From Syngnathus acus (Eukaryota; Chordata; Actinopteri; Syngnathiformes; Syngnathidae): 64,000 nt of DNA. Positions 47,301 to 58,228 of this stretch are shown here, in pieces. A model generated the notes under the pieces. The model searched no databases and was not told where the DNA came from. It saw only the letters and a program-made list of their open reading frames with translations. Position 1 is the stretch's first letter; every line of letters starts with the position of its first letter. The position numbers were made by a program, and so were the translations under genes. The stretch is taken from assembly GCF_901709675.1 (NCBI RefSeq), contig NC_051092.1:4716491-4780490 (forward strand), given 5' to 3'.

Positions 47301-49751
47301 ATATTAAAAAATTAAATATATAAAATATCTAAATATATTAAAATATATATATAATATATATACAAAATATTTATTAAATATATATATAAAAAAATTACAT
47401 TATGGGCCCTATTTGTCTTTCTTTTGGCATTTCCGTAGACAGGCGTGGGTAGAAAGGAATGTTTGCGCCGTTGTAGGAGTGAACACAACTAACTTAGTTC
47501 CTGGCCAATTAAAGTGGCCTCAACCTTCAAATTCAGTGCACAGTCTTTGACTTTGCAGAGGCAGAAATAGATCGAAGCACGCAAAGAACGTTTAGATAGA
47601 AGGAACTGCAAGAAGGTCTCCACATGTGGATGGTGCAATGTTGGGGTCTAGCTTCGAGCTCCAGCTCCTTTGTCTGACTCTTTAAAATATATTTTTTTCC
47701 TTCTGCTCTTGACGTTCCACAAAAACATTCCTAATCTGGGCTCCTCTTCAAAAGGCCATAAAACAGCTCTGCTCTTTCCCTGCTTGTCACATGCTTGACG
47801 AACACCAGTTCTCCTGATCAGCATCAGATGCAGCTTGTTATGTCACCAAGAAGAATACACTTGAAAGATAAGCGCTAAAACAGAACAAAAACAAACAAAC
47901 ACAAAGGTGCTAATAACCACCCAAATGGTAACTGAAACCCTTCAAGGCCTTTCTGCCTGTGTCCTTCGATTGTTTTCTCATCCTTTAGTTTTTGGAGGGG
48001 GGTGGGGGGGCTTGGGAAGGTCATAACTTTAAGGAATGTGCACAATTGCATCCAGATGTGGATTGTGGCGAAAGTTGGCAAAGACAAAACCAGATCATCT
48101 TCAAAAAAATTATTTGTTCTCCACTGTGTTTCCTTTTACTGGTAATCATGTGACTTTGCTCACTGATACAAAATACAAAAAAAAAAAATGGTGAGAAGCC
48201 TGCATCGACTTAAAAAAAAAAATAACACCACTTCCTTCAATTCTTAGTTGCTTTATTTTCTGTGGATGCCCGCCAAACAATACAGAATGCTCTGTGTTGT
48301 ATTTATCAAAGTTGACTTATCACAACAGGGATTTTTTTTTTTTTTTTGGGTGAGGGAGTTCAAGTTGACACATTTGGTTTTTGTTACAACATCACACCAA
48401 CACAGGGAACGCATACATGGGTTTGCATGTAACATGAGCCCCAGCAGCAACAGGATGGGGAGGGGGGAGGGGAGGGGTTGGGGTTCGCTCTAATACATAG
48501 CAGCCCTTCTGGCACCATCAGGGTCCCCCATGGAAACTTATGCAATATCTTACATAAGTCACAAGGGAAAGATAGATACACTAACTCATTTTAGGATTTT
48601 GCATACAGGAAGGAACTTATGAACAAAGAACTTTCTTTTTAAAGGGCTGTACGTATAAGTTTGCCCTGAAGGTGGGGCGTGACCTCTCCCACCCGCCTGA
48701 CACTGCTGCTATTTACCAAAGCTCTGCTGAAAAAACTTGGAAAGAAGGAAAACAGGTATCACGTGATAAAACTCAAAAGGGGAATGGACATTATTCCCAT
48801 TATATATAACATAATAGGCGCAATTGGCTTGCCAAACTCGACAAACTAAAAATGCTGGTACACCGGCTCCCTCTAGTGGTAGAGGTAACAATCACTGAAT
48901 TAAATTAAATATAAATTAAATAATTCAAACTATGCATAATGATACACCGGCTCGAACTACAGTTCAGTTCAGCTGTATTTAACTTTTTTTAAAGTACAGT
49001 ATATTTCCATTTAACCTTTTTGAGATGTTTACTTATGTGCATTTTCTTTTCATTTCATATGCATCTTTTATTTTTAGTTAATCATTATGTAAGTGCAGTA
49101 CTTTCCTATTTTTAAACTCCGTGTTAATGTTCAAACCGTGCAAAAGCGCATTCCTCCTTGCTAGCAAAGTAATACTACGCAGTTGACCGAGAAATAAGTC
49201 ACATGATCTGCTTCTCTGACAGTGTAGGCGACATAAGAACTTTTTTTTATGACAAGCAACCAAGAATTTAAAAAAACAAAACAACCACTGTTGTGCAACA
49301 AACACCCACACAATGCAGTGGCAATGCGTTAGAACGAGTTGAGAGCGCCTAATGCTGTCCGCATTGGTGAACACTTAGCCCTACTACGCTACTGTAACAT
49401 TCTACCGTGTTGTACTTGGTGTGAAAGGTTTGACTTAGTCCCATGTGTCTTCATGTGATACATTCCATGAGTGAACTGAATATTGTCAATCATGCCATTC
49501 GACTCACATGCAGGGTGTGACAGAAGAAACCCAACACCCCAGGACGTTATCGAGGTCGTAAAATTAGAACAAGGACAATATGAACAGAGGAAGATAAAAT
49601 GCAGAAGTTTGCATGCACGAGCATCAAAACGAAACACACTTGAATGTTTATGATTCCAATGCAAAAGCAGGAAGTGAACAGTGAGAGCTTCAGGAGTCAC
49701 CTTTGAGTTGACCTTAAAATGACCAAAAAGGCCGCTCGCTCACCTGCTCAT
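44324..49751 (-). CDS. LDH2-family (malate/L-lactate-type) NAD(P)-dependent dehydrogenase, 362 aa, 11 coding exons
   Basis: Exons (minus): 49744-49751, 46624-46772, 46330-46518, 46188-46249, 46062-46115, 45885-45983, 45679-45814, 45374-45492, 45148-45243, 44863-44973, 44324-44389. All introns are GT-AG, and the joins stay in frame to a TAG stop. The protein belongs to the family of bacterial YjmC/YiaK and archaeal malate dehydrogenases, distinct from classic LDH/MDH; the expected reaction is NAD(P)H-linked interconversion of 2-keto acids and 2-hydroxy acids. Supporting motifs are GDHRGHYSHGLNRM (about residues 39-52, with the family's His near 47), HGSNHYGIAG (115-124), SFTNTSPLVVPTRGK, LGTNPLSVAAP and GGYKGYGLGMMVEV. 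No signal peptide is visible, so a cytosolic enzyme is likely. The substrate is unknown. Exon 1 codes only ATGAGCAG and was chosen because it has a strong GTGAGC donor and restores phase; it is the least certain part. I believe mammals lack this gene, but that is from memory. Confidence 0.93.
46551..46621 (+). repeat. Dispersed repeat GGGGYGTGGCCTARTGAG, copy 2, inside an intron
   Basis: It lies between exons 2 and 3 of the LDH2-type gene and shares ordered blocks with 5341-5440 (GGGGCGTGGCCTAGTGAG, GTGAGCTTCTGTGTGTGAG, GCCCACAACAGCT). It fills most of a short intron and stops next to the exon 2 donor. Confidence 0.55.
46773..49743 (-). other. Proposed long first intron of the LDH2-type gene
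   Basis: About 3 kb with no other exon that I can support. It contains an AT-rich simple-sequence block (47290-47395), poly(A)/poly(T) tracts and unremarkable DNA. If exon 1 is not at 49744-49751, the true first exon should lie in or beyond this stretch. Confidence 0.55.
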
Positions 49752-52700
49752 GTTGCCTGTCGTGTGTTGTTGTGACTCCCTCTGATGCAAAAACAAAAAA
49801 GGAAGACTGGCGCCCTCGCTTACGCTCTTGTGTTGTCTTCACTTGGCTCCAACTTGCACTTCCAGCTTTGCAGACCTTGGCCACGCCCACCCGGGGGTCA
49901 TGTTTTATCAGGTATGTGTGTGTGTGTAGAAAAGTGGGGCGGGGTGCGGATGTGTTGAATGTGGGTGTGTCCCGTGGAGGAGGGTTGTTACATTGGCGGG
50001 CCTTGTGGTGTGAAGGCATTACGTAAAGTGGGGCTGCTGTTGATCGATAAGATGACCGCTTCCTTTCGACTTAAAAGCATGGCGAGGCCTAAGTTGGTTT
50101 TTTTACAGCCTCAAATAATAAGCAAAGATGACTAACTGGAGAACACAAAGTATTTTTTGGACTTGCGGTGTACTTGTTATTGCAAAAACAGTTCAGAAAA
50201 TATTTGATGAGGTTTTCTTTTTTTTTTTGCCAGCTTTTGACACTGACGACCTTTGGCAGTCGTTTGAAAATGCACGTTGTGGCGCCTACTGGTGGACTTA
50301 ACTCTCATTACAGCCTGTTAAAGTTTTAGTTTAAAGAACTGCTGACAACTTTGCGATGATATCTACTGAAGAGTTGTGCATCAATGGCGGACAGGGGGGC
50401 GTGTTGGTTTAGGGTTTATTGATATAAATGAGGAAAGAAGCATGTGACTTGTTTAAACAGCTCCATTTGGATTAGATCAAAATGACTCCGGTTGAGTGAG
50501 TGCTCTGCAAGATGTTAAAATACGGAAAAAGGGAAGACGAAAATGTCTCATGAACAATAGGAATGATTGTGCAGCGAGCCTTTTTGTTTTTTTAAAGAAT
50601 CAATTGAATGGGCCCTTTCATTGAAACGCTGCAACTGTTGAGAAGAAGAAACGGGGTGGGGAAAGAGAGCGGAAATACACTATGAAGTGACATTTTGCCT
50701 TCATTCAAAACACATAAGAATCTCAGTGGACACTTCATTAGGTACACCTGCTAAAAATAATCATATCTAAATTCCAGATCTATTAAAATGACTGCCTTTG
50801 CGAAGCTCAAAATGTTTCATCTTTGCTCGACGCTGTGAAAGTGGTTCGCTGTAAAAGTTTTGTGAATATTATTGTGGTTTGATGGTGATTTTAACGTTTA
50901 AGATACATATTTCTTGAACACAAACGGTGAAGCAACACATGCTGAAAGATAACATTACACACACACAGACATGCATTCTTTGTCCTCTGCGAAGAAGCCT
51001 AATAATAAAAAACGACTAATAAAAATTTACTGAGGAGCTGAGGTAACTCAAGTGGCCAGAAATAACGGCAAGAAAAAAAAAACAATCACAGAGTTTATCC
51101 CCAAACAAATATGGCAAAAAATGTTCACTTTGTGTGTTGACCTTCAGCTGTGTGGACATAAAATAAAGCAAAAGTTGTTTTCAATCAGTCTTTACATTTT
51201 TCTACTCACCATCCACTTATTATATTTTGATTCATGTTAGAGAATGTAAAAAAAAAAAATGCAAGTCGTGTATATTTTTGCCCCAAATGTTAGCGGACAA
51301 CACCCAGAAGCAACATTTGAACACGCTGCCTTCTTCCAGCGGCAAGCCTGTAATTCTCCCCATGCCAGACATCTGCAACAATTTTCCCGCCGCCGCAAAA
51401 GGGCAAAATAGAAAGTTGCAGGCCCGAAGCTGTCATTTGCTCGTGTATAAATAAAGAGGGCAGCTCAAGAGAGGTGGTCTAATAGGACTTGAACGCTGGG
51501 AGGTCGGACCAGAAGGACGCCCAGGTCGTAACACGGTCCACCTTTGCAGAAACAGCCGGACATGCAACCCGACATAGAAATTAAATTACCTTGACAAGCA
51601 GTTTTGTAGGGAAAAAAACTATAGTAAAAAAATTGCAGATCATAAAACAGTATGGAGGGGAGAAAACAAATGACTAAATTGCCACGACACATCACATTTC
51701 AAGCAAATGGGTCACCGTGGCTGTCCGGAATATCGCGTGACGTCATTTTTGAGCAGCTGACACCTATGTATAGTGTATAGCTCCACATTTGGACGCAGCT
51801 GGGATGAAAGGGAAGCGAGAGCGGACTGGCCCGGGAATGAAAACGTTCCCGGATTCGTGTAAGTGGCAGTTGGAAAGCAAAGCAAAGCAGGGTGTAGGTA
51901 CATGAGCAGAACCGCAAGAACTCAGCCTTTACATCCAGCCCAGTCCAATTGGAAAGGAAGGAAAGGCGCGGGACAAGAAGCAGCAGCAGTAAATTAAAAA
52001 ACGTGTTGAAAATGATATATAATAAAAAACCTTTCAAAATTATATATATGTTAAAATGATGTAAAAATATAGATAATGTATAAATTATGTAAAACTTATG
52101 AAAATATTAATAAAAATACAGCATATAAAAAATTTTGTTCAGCATTGCACTGAATTTTGTGGATTTATTAAGAGTTAACAAGAAAAAGGACCAAATAAAC
52201 AGATAATATAATGCATCCAGGGTATCCTCAAAAATTCGAAGCCAATTCTCACTCAACCGATCAAAATTTTTAAAAACAATCCAAGTTGAATGTATTTACT
52301 TTTTCTTTTGAAGACAGCTAATTGAATTAAATCAGCTATTAAATTAAATTTTTGAGAAATCTTTTGCATGTGTCAGACTTCATTTGTTGGTGATACCCGG
52401 AGATGCTATCTCAATGAATACATGACAATAATTTGAGCATGGTTGCGACTTCTGGATTTCCTTTTTCGACCTAAAATGATTCCTTACTTAAATCGGTTTT
52501 GTCTCTTTAAGATACAAACTCATGCTAGCAAAACTGTAATATATCTTTAAGGCTGAAAGAGATTGTTGCCCCGTCCTTAATTTATCACAATAACAAATCT
52601 TTGGCTTCCATCAACGGCAATTTGTTGTCACGACTAAAGATTTTTCAAAAGCAATAATTGGGTTCAGTTGTGGTAAGGAAATTCATAAACGACGGACGGG

Positions 52701-53194
52701 GCTGCATAAATACAATAAATATATATAACATGTTTCAAGAACGGCAGCTTCCAAATTTACGACACCAAGGAATGCGACAATAGCACAAACTTTGGGTTTC
52801 GGTCACGGATCCAAATTTGTCGGGAATTTTTTTTTTCAATGTTGCTATTCATGTTTCTTTGAGGGGTGAGCTTCTTTTGGTTTAAAAGAAAAATGTACTT
52901 TGTCGCCATCTTGAGGCATTGTTTACATATATTTTTTTGTGTGGACAATTACCCGTAGATTTTCGTAATTTGTGGCAGGACTTTGTCCCAATTCCCCACC
53001 AATCGGGGAGGTTCGCTGTAAATTGTAGTACTGCTGCATCGCTAGCCAAATAGAATCATGAAAAAGCTGCTGAGCTCAGCACAAAACTAGACCGGCAGCA
53101 CGCTAGACTGCCTTCCGATCACACCGCAGCGTCACTTTCCCTTCAAATCAAAATCGCTAAAAACATTTTGCCTTGGTCGTTTTGTCCGGTCCGT
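49752..53194. other. Intergenic stretch between the LDH2-type gene and the IFITM gene
   Basis: No gene seen. It holds the presumed promoter of the LDH2-type gene just above 49751 (no TATA or other core element recognised), a copy of the GGTACACC repeat (50728-50750), and AT-rich DNA (52000-52400). The 3' UTR of the IFITM gene should occupy part of the right end, but no canonical poly(A) signal is close to its stop codon. Confidence 0.5.
50728..50750 (+). repeat. Fragment of the TTTATTAGGTACACC repeat family
   Basis: GGACACTTCATTAGGTACAC followed by CTG matches the cores at 7575 (plus) and 4874 (minus) with one change. Confidence 0.5.
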
Positions 53195-54625
53195 CTACCA
53201 GCTGAAGAGTTTCAGGAAATTCTGCAGGCCGTCCTCTCCGAGGAAGTCGAAGGAGCCCTGAGAGGAGCCCTGAGAGGAGCCCAGGTGGACCAGCAGGAGC
53301 ACCAGCAGGGCCACGGCCAGGAGAGGAATGAGAAGGTTCCAGCCGGCTGCCAGGATGTTGTACCACTTGGCTTTATCCGAGCACTCCTGGGCCAGTTGCA
53401 AGTTACCCTGCGTCTTCTGATCACGGGCCTAATTGGGTCAACAACAAAAAACAAACATTATTAATTTGTAGTTTGGGCAGAAGTGGAAAGTAATCCAATC
53501 CAAATCCAATTTTGGAGTATGGATTATATAAATATAACTATTTATAACTAACTGGCTATGTTAGCTATATCCTAGCATAATGCTATAACACAGATCTGGG
53601 GTTGGGCTTTGTTTTAAAACTATTGTTTTAGGTTTTGATTTGGTTAAGATTAAAGTTGGGGCTCATGAGATGCTTCTACAGATAAGCAGTCAGGTCTGGC
53701 TTCTGTTTTAGGGTCAGAGCTAAGATTAAGTTTGAGGCTAACAGTAGGACTTGGGGCTAGCGTCAGCGACATGAATTTCAGTTTTTGGTTTAGGACTAGT
53801 GTCCTGCTCCTACAGATGTAGTTCTGGGTTTAGGCTTTCTCGGACCAAATCCCTTCCAATCACTGAACTGCTGCTCTTTTCAAAGCTCTCAGGTTCAAGG
53901 CTGATACAGCTGTTTAATTTAGGAGTAACCCAAGCTTCGTCGTCGTCTTCTTCCTCCCTCTCTAATTTCTCTTGAGCACTCGCCCACCAAGAACATGGCA
54001 ATTACGCCATTTTTAACCACCCGGATGAAGCCGCCCAACATCTTTAATTAGGGACTCCTGGCCAGTCCGCTGCTGGTGCATGAAAAACTTTTGTACACGC
54101 TGTAGTTTCTTCTTTTTGGCTCAATTTCTTGTGTTTAGAAGGCCTGATTTCTGCGACACAACAGCTATCACGATGATACTGCGATGACTCCCATCTGATC
54201 AAAGTGAGCTTCAATGACAAGATATATGGAACTGCAATCTTCTTGTTTGTTGAATTAAAAAGAAAAATCAACTCAATATTAGTTTATTTAATCCAAATGA
54301 CTAAACATGAGGTCAATCAAAGATGGGGAACATGCAGTCCTTAAAATTCACTTTTCTTCACATGCCAGCATATTGACAGTAGTGAAGGTGTGGTGGTGGG
54401 GATTACCTTGATGGAATACAGGAGCGCCATGAATCCCAGGCAGCAGAAGTTCACATACATGGTGTTGCACAGAGACCAAAAGATGTAGTCCCGAGGCGGG
54501 TTCTCGTCCACGTTGCCCATGTTGACCGCGGTGGAGCCGGCTGGTTTCCGGGCAGACTTGCAGTTGGTGAGCGGGGTGCAGTCGGAGGGGTAATTGTACG
54601 AATGGTGGTACGAAAGGTTGTCCAT
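53195..54625 (-). CDS. IFITM/CD225 family membrane protein with an extended C-terminus, 150 aa, 2 exons
   Basis: Exon 1 is 54407-54625 (73 codons from ATG at 54625). Exon 2 is 53195-53428, starting GCCCGTGAT and ending TAG. The intron of 978 bases has a GTAATC donor and a TTAG acceptor in phase 0, the typical two-exon IFITM structure. The CD225 domain runs from PPRDYIFWSL (about residue 43) through the intramembrane segment with NFCCLGF (Cys61, Cys62, likely palmitoylated), SIKARDQK and a strongly hydrophobic segment LLIPLLAVALLVLLLV. IFITM proteins stiffen endosomal and surface membranes and hinder fusion of enveloped viruses. The tail after the last membrane segment is unusually long, about 30 residues with a GSSQ repeat, ending LKLFSW. 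The N-terminus is Tyr-rich (YHHSYNY), possibly an endocytic signal. It is a tandem paralogue of the next gene. Which IFITM subtype it is cannot be told here. Confidence 0.94.
53530..53840. repeat. Degenerate TTAGGG-like / GGGTTAG repeat inside the IFITM intron
   Basis: The intron of the preceding gene contains recurring variants of GGGTTTAGG, GGTTTTAGG, TTTTAGGGTC and GGGGCTAG with irregular spacing. It looks like a decayed interstitial telomere-like or minisatellite array. No exact (TTAGGG)n run is present. Confidence 0.4.
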
Positions 54626-55570
54626 GGTCGGCTCCGCTCAGGGCAACTGGGTCCTGGTTGATGTTTGGCTTTTGGGGAAGCGAGCGAGGAGATTCAGTGG
54701 AAAGGAGCCCCCCCGAGCAAGAGGTTTTATATGGACCAGTGAAAAGGGAGGCGACTGGGCATGGTTCTTTCATATACGCCAGCTCTGTCATTATGTGGTC
54801 ACCCTGACAGAGCCTAAAAACAGCACAAGCAGAAAACTTCCAGGGAGAAGATGGATTTTTTTTTTCTTTTTTTTTACAGGTTTAATGAGCAGGTGGGGGT
54901 CAGATGGGAGGAATGATTCAAAACAATCAGAAAATGTCTTGACTGTCATTCAACGAAATACCTCAACAGAACTCAATAATTCAGGTAACATATGACCAAT
55001 TGCCCTCTCGTTTTTCAAAATATTGTAGATGTCAAACTTACGATACGAAACAGATGTAATTAGAGTTTAGCAACACCACCCCCTGCTGGCCAGTTAGTCA
55101 ACTTCATATAACGTGGCATTTGCACACACCGTGGTCACTTTAGCGAGTTAGTATTTTTAAAATAGCAAGTAAATATTAATGTTTAGTACGATGCGCCAGT
55201 TCTGGCTTTTTTTTTTATGACTGCTATGTTTGATTTGTTATACTTACTGAAGTGTACGTTCGACATCTATAGTTAACACAAGCTCGTCGAAGAGCAGACA
55301 AAGATAGCTTAAGGTTAAATGTCTAAAAAAAAAGAACTAGCATTGACGTGATAATATTCAACATTTACGAAACACATCTAACACCACCTTTCTTTCCCCA
55401 CCAAAAAAGGTATGGCCCAACCCCTGTAGCAACAGAACTGTGCCATGAACCAAGGAACAAGATGCTTTAACAGGAAGTTAATAAATAAATAAACATTTAA
55501 GAATACAAAATGAAATTAAAAAATGAGCACGTGTTTGTGGCTTATGCACGTTTCAAATGATACAAACATG
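54626..55570. other. Intergenic stretch between the two IFITM genes
   Basis: It holds the upstream region of the 150-aa IFITM gene. I looked for an interferon-response element (GAAANNGAAA on either strand) and saw no convincing match, only poly(T) tracts (54857-54880) and ordinary AT-rich DNA. Confidence 0.5.
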
Positions 55571-55576
55571 TTTATT
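55571..55576 (-). terminator. Poly(A) signal AATAAA of the 127-aa IFITM gene
   Basis: AATAAA on the minus strand, 34 bases after the stop codon at 55610. This would give a very short 3' UTR. Confidence 0.6.
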
Positions 55577-55609
55577 GGACATTTTGAGGTGAGGTGACAA
55601 CCTTGAAAT

Positions 55610-56504
55610 TTACACGCGGCGGCGTTTTGCATTAGAAACCAAGAAAGCATATACAAGGACTATAACGAAGATAGAAAGGCCGAAAAAGCACAAGGCAAGG
55701 AGGTTGAATCTTTTTGCAGTATAGGCGTGCCTTTGGGCTCCCTCCATGTCTCCCACCAATTTCCGGTCTCTGGCCTGAAATCACAAACAAAAATATTCAA
55801 TATCACATTTTAAAAAAAAAAAAAAGGTATTATATAATTTAAATGACTAGCAATTAAAAATAATAAATCCATTACAAGACTTAGGTGGTCGGCGGTTAGT
55901 AGCACATTACTATTAAAACTGTTCATAATGTTACACCGGTTATTATTATTATTAAATATACTTAGCAGGAAGAAAACCTCTGCTTATTTGCGATGAACAC
56001 GTAGGCCTACTACACAACTGTATTCTAATCTCGGACACGTCAGTGGTACCTGGCTCGTAAAGTATATTTTGTGGTGGTACTTATAAATATTTGCGACACA
56101 CTGTCCTTGAATATAATTATAAAACATATAATATAAATAATATAATACAAATATGTATATATATTTTTAAGAACCCAGATATTCTAGTCCAGATATGTAT
56201 TCCAAACATTACATATTTCTAAAGCAAATGACTCTCAACGTAAACACAAGAAAAAGAGAAAAATAAAAAACAGTGACAATCTCACCTTGATGGAGAAGAT
56301 GAGCGCCACTAGTCCCAAGCAGAAAGGATTCCCCATGTAGACAAAAGAGAAGAGCGACAAGATGATGTAGTCGCGCGGTGGCTCCGTGCTCTCATCCGCC
56401 GTATCGACCAGGACTACGGTAGAACCGGCGGGCTGGTCGGGGGCCCCATCGGAAGTCGCGGGCTGCGTGGAGACCGCCGCGGCTGGGCTAGCTGCCGGCT
56501 TCAT
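55610..56504 (-). CDS. IFITM/CD225 family membrane protein with a basic C-terminal tail, 127 aa, 2 exons
   Basis: Exon 1 is 56286-56504 (73 codons from ATG at 56504). Exon 2 is 55610-55774 (54 codons and TAA). The 511-base intron has GTGAGA and TTTCAG borders in phase 0. The N-terminus is Ala/Pro/Ser/Thr-rich with no Tyr-based signal. The CD225 domain begins EPPRDYIILSLFS (about residue 41) and carries NPFCLG with a single Cys at 62, SIKARDRKLVGD, and AYTAKRFNLLALCF leading into the C-terminal membrane segment GLSIFVIVLVYAFL. The tail is short and ends NAKRRRV, a basic motif that could affect sorting. Exon 1 has exactly the same codon number as in the neighbouring paralogue, which points to tandem duplication. 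Predicted role: membrane-organising, interferon-induced-type protein. Subtype unresolved. Confidence 0.94.
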
Positions 56505-57603
56505 GTCGTCTCTAAGTTCAAGTCAAAAGCACGTTTCCTACATTTCCTTTTTAAGTGAACTTTTTGTAGGAGAGAGGAAATGGAGTAGCGGGGAAGGAAC
56601 ATTGTGAACACAATGCATTGTGAAACTGGTTCTCCTTTCGAAACAAATTTCCCAATAGGAAACATTGTGAATTACTTTGATGAACTGTCAAGGTTACCTT
56701 TGAAGTAACGTTTTGCGTAAAATACACGCTCACATTTCAGTTTTTATGCAATCTCACTTTCAAAACCCAAATATTGGCAGTACTTTGTTCGGGTTCTGAA
56801 AGGCCATGTAAGCACACATATTTTGTTTTATGATAAGAAGGCCAGTGCATTGATATCTAATTGAGTTAATTAGTGTTAGTAATTAAATCCCTAGGTACTG
56901 TTCTCTGATTGGAATCCAATGCGGATTAAAGATTGCATCTAATTGGTCAATATCAGCACACGATTTCATATGCAATTATTGCACGAATTTTTGCATTCTG
57001 CAGATGCAGTTATCACATTGACAATATTTTTTCATTATATGGATCTTGAGTGGCCTCAGTTCAAAGTATGCCTCCTCTGTATGAGTAGAAAATAAAGTTA
57101 CTGCAAATGTATTTGGCTAGTTCAACTGCTAATGCACCTCTAGGTCCAGTGACTTCAACAAAGCGGTGAAACATAGACGAATACGTGCCATCCCATTCCA
57201 GCATTCAAGTTTCCGCAGCAAACAATTTTCTTTGTCACTTACACTTGGAGTTGAGGCTTGAGCGCACCTGATCCACAAATTGTTCTGGCTTTCTCTTCCA
57301 GGTTGTCCGCCCATACTAGTGATGTGCATTCCAGTTCTTTTAAGTGATTCTAAGGAATCAGTTCACTCAAAAGATTCGTTCAAACGAATTGTTCAACGAA
57401 TCGTTCACTCACGAGCCAACGCTAGCCCATGCTGGTGTTCTGTTTTTGGTGGTCCTTTTTATTATTGTCGTGGAGATACGTTCGACATCAACGACAAATA
57501 CAAATTGATTGAAACTAACTGAATAGTGTTTTGATGTGCAACGTTAACATTTAATAATGGGATAATCAAAATATAATAACAAAAAGTGCCACTAAAATAA
57601 AAT
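56505..57603. other. Intergenic stretch upstream of the 127-aa IFITM gene
   Basis: The presumed promoter of the IFITM gene lies just above 56504; I recognise no TATA box or clear interferon-response element. A repeat-like block with several ATTCGTT/AACGAAT arms lies at 57316-57415. Nothing else is identified. Confidence 0.5.
57316..57415. repeat. Repeat-like block with ATTCGTT inverted motifs
   Basis: AGTGATGTGCATTCCAGTTC is followed by AAGATTCGTTCAAACGAATT and CAACGAATCGTTCACTCA. The motifs ATTCGTT and AACGAAT alternate and can fold back. I recall similar sequence from fish hAT-type non-autonomous elements, but only one copy is present here. Confidence 0.4.
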
Positions 57604-57675
57604 TAGCAGAGGATGGTTTCGATCCATCGACCTCTGGGTTATGGGCCCAGCACGCTTCCGCTGCGCCACTCTGCT
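57604..57675 (-). tRNA. Initiator tRNA-Met (anticodon CAT)
   Basis: Reading down from 57675, AGCAGAG pairs with CTCTGCT, followed by discriminator A at 57604, giving 72 nt with no intron. The anticodon CAT is at 57643-57641 in the loop CCCATAA, with the G-C-rich stem CTGGG/CCCAG. The first pair is A-T and the T loop reads GATCGAAAC with A in place of the usual T54. Both are hallmarks of the eukaryotic initiator, which starts translation at AUG. The A box (TGGCGCAGCGG) and B box (GGATCGAAACC) are intact. A TTTT run follows within a few bases and would end RNA polymerase III transcription. The gene looks functional and stands alone. Confidence 0.98.
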
Positions 57676-58222
57676 GACGTTGCTGCCAAAGACATCAATA
57701 GACATACTTATACATCAAAACTAACCAGTAGATGAAACTTCGGGACGGGACTCGATAAACAGAATTGCTTCAATCCGCTTCCCTTTTCGACAAGTAAACA
57801 TAATGTGAAATAATACATCCCCGCATTAAACGGCAATTCACTGCGGTCCTTCCTGTATCCCCTACAATAAACGGCAATTTACTGCAGTCCTTCCTGTTTT
57901 CCATTTGACTGCTTTACATTTATGACCTGGAAGCATTCTTCTTGCAAATATGGTCCGTAATGATGACTGATACTCGGGCCAAGTCCAGGGGCGGAGCTAC
58001 GTGGTGGCTATTACGGCCACCCATCAGTGAGTAGTCTTGTCGCACGTTGACAAATAGAAACATGCGGAGGTGGCTACGAACGGTCCTCTCCGGATCAAGT
58101 GCTGAATAAACTCTTGTCTGTTCGACAGACCGTTTTGTCACAATAACGTATAAGTCTGACAACATTAGGGTTTTAAAGGGGGGGAAAAATGAATAATAAA
58201 AAAATAAGTTGCTGCTAAGCGT
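57676..58222. other. Intergenic stretch between tRNA-iMet and the catalase 3' region
   Basis: No gene seen. A short direct repeat (AAACGGCAATTCACTGC and AAACGGCAATTTACTGC, 57827-57882) is the only structure noticed. Confidence 0.5.
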
Positions 58223-58228
58223 TTTATT
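58223..58228 (-). terminator. Possible poly(A) signal for catalase
   Basis: The minus strand reads AATAAA about 850 bases beyond the catalase stop codon. It is the first canonical signal I see. A non-canonical nearer signal is possible, for example AATAAT near 58963. Confidence 0.35.

Noticed and set aside
54348-54791. 147-codon minus-strand open frame across the IFITM first exon
   Set aside because: It is another frame of the same DNA. The IFITM frame has the CD225 motifs and joins the second exon; this one does neither.
54626-55000. Interferon-response element upstream of the 150-aa IFITM gene
   Set aside because: I found only single GAAA-type half motifs, with no spaced pair of convincing quality.
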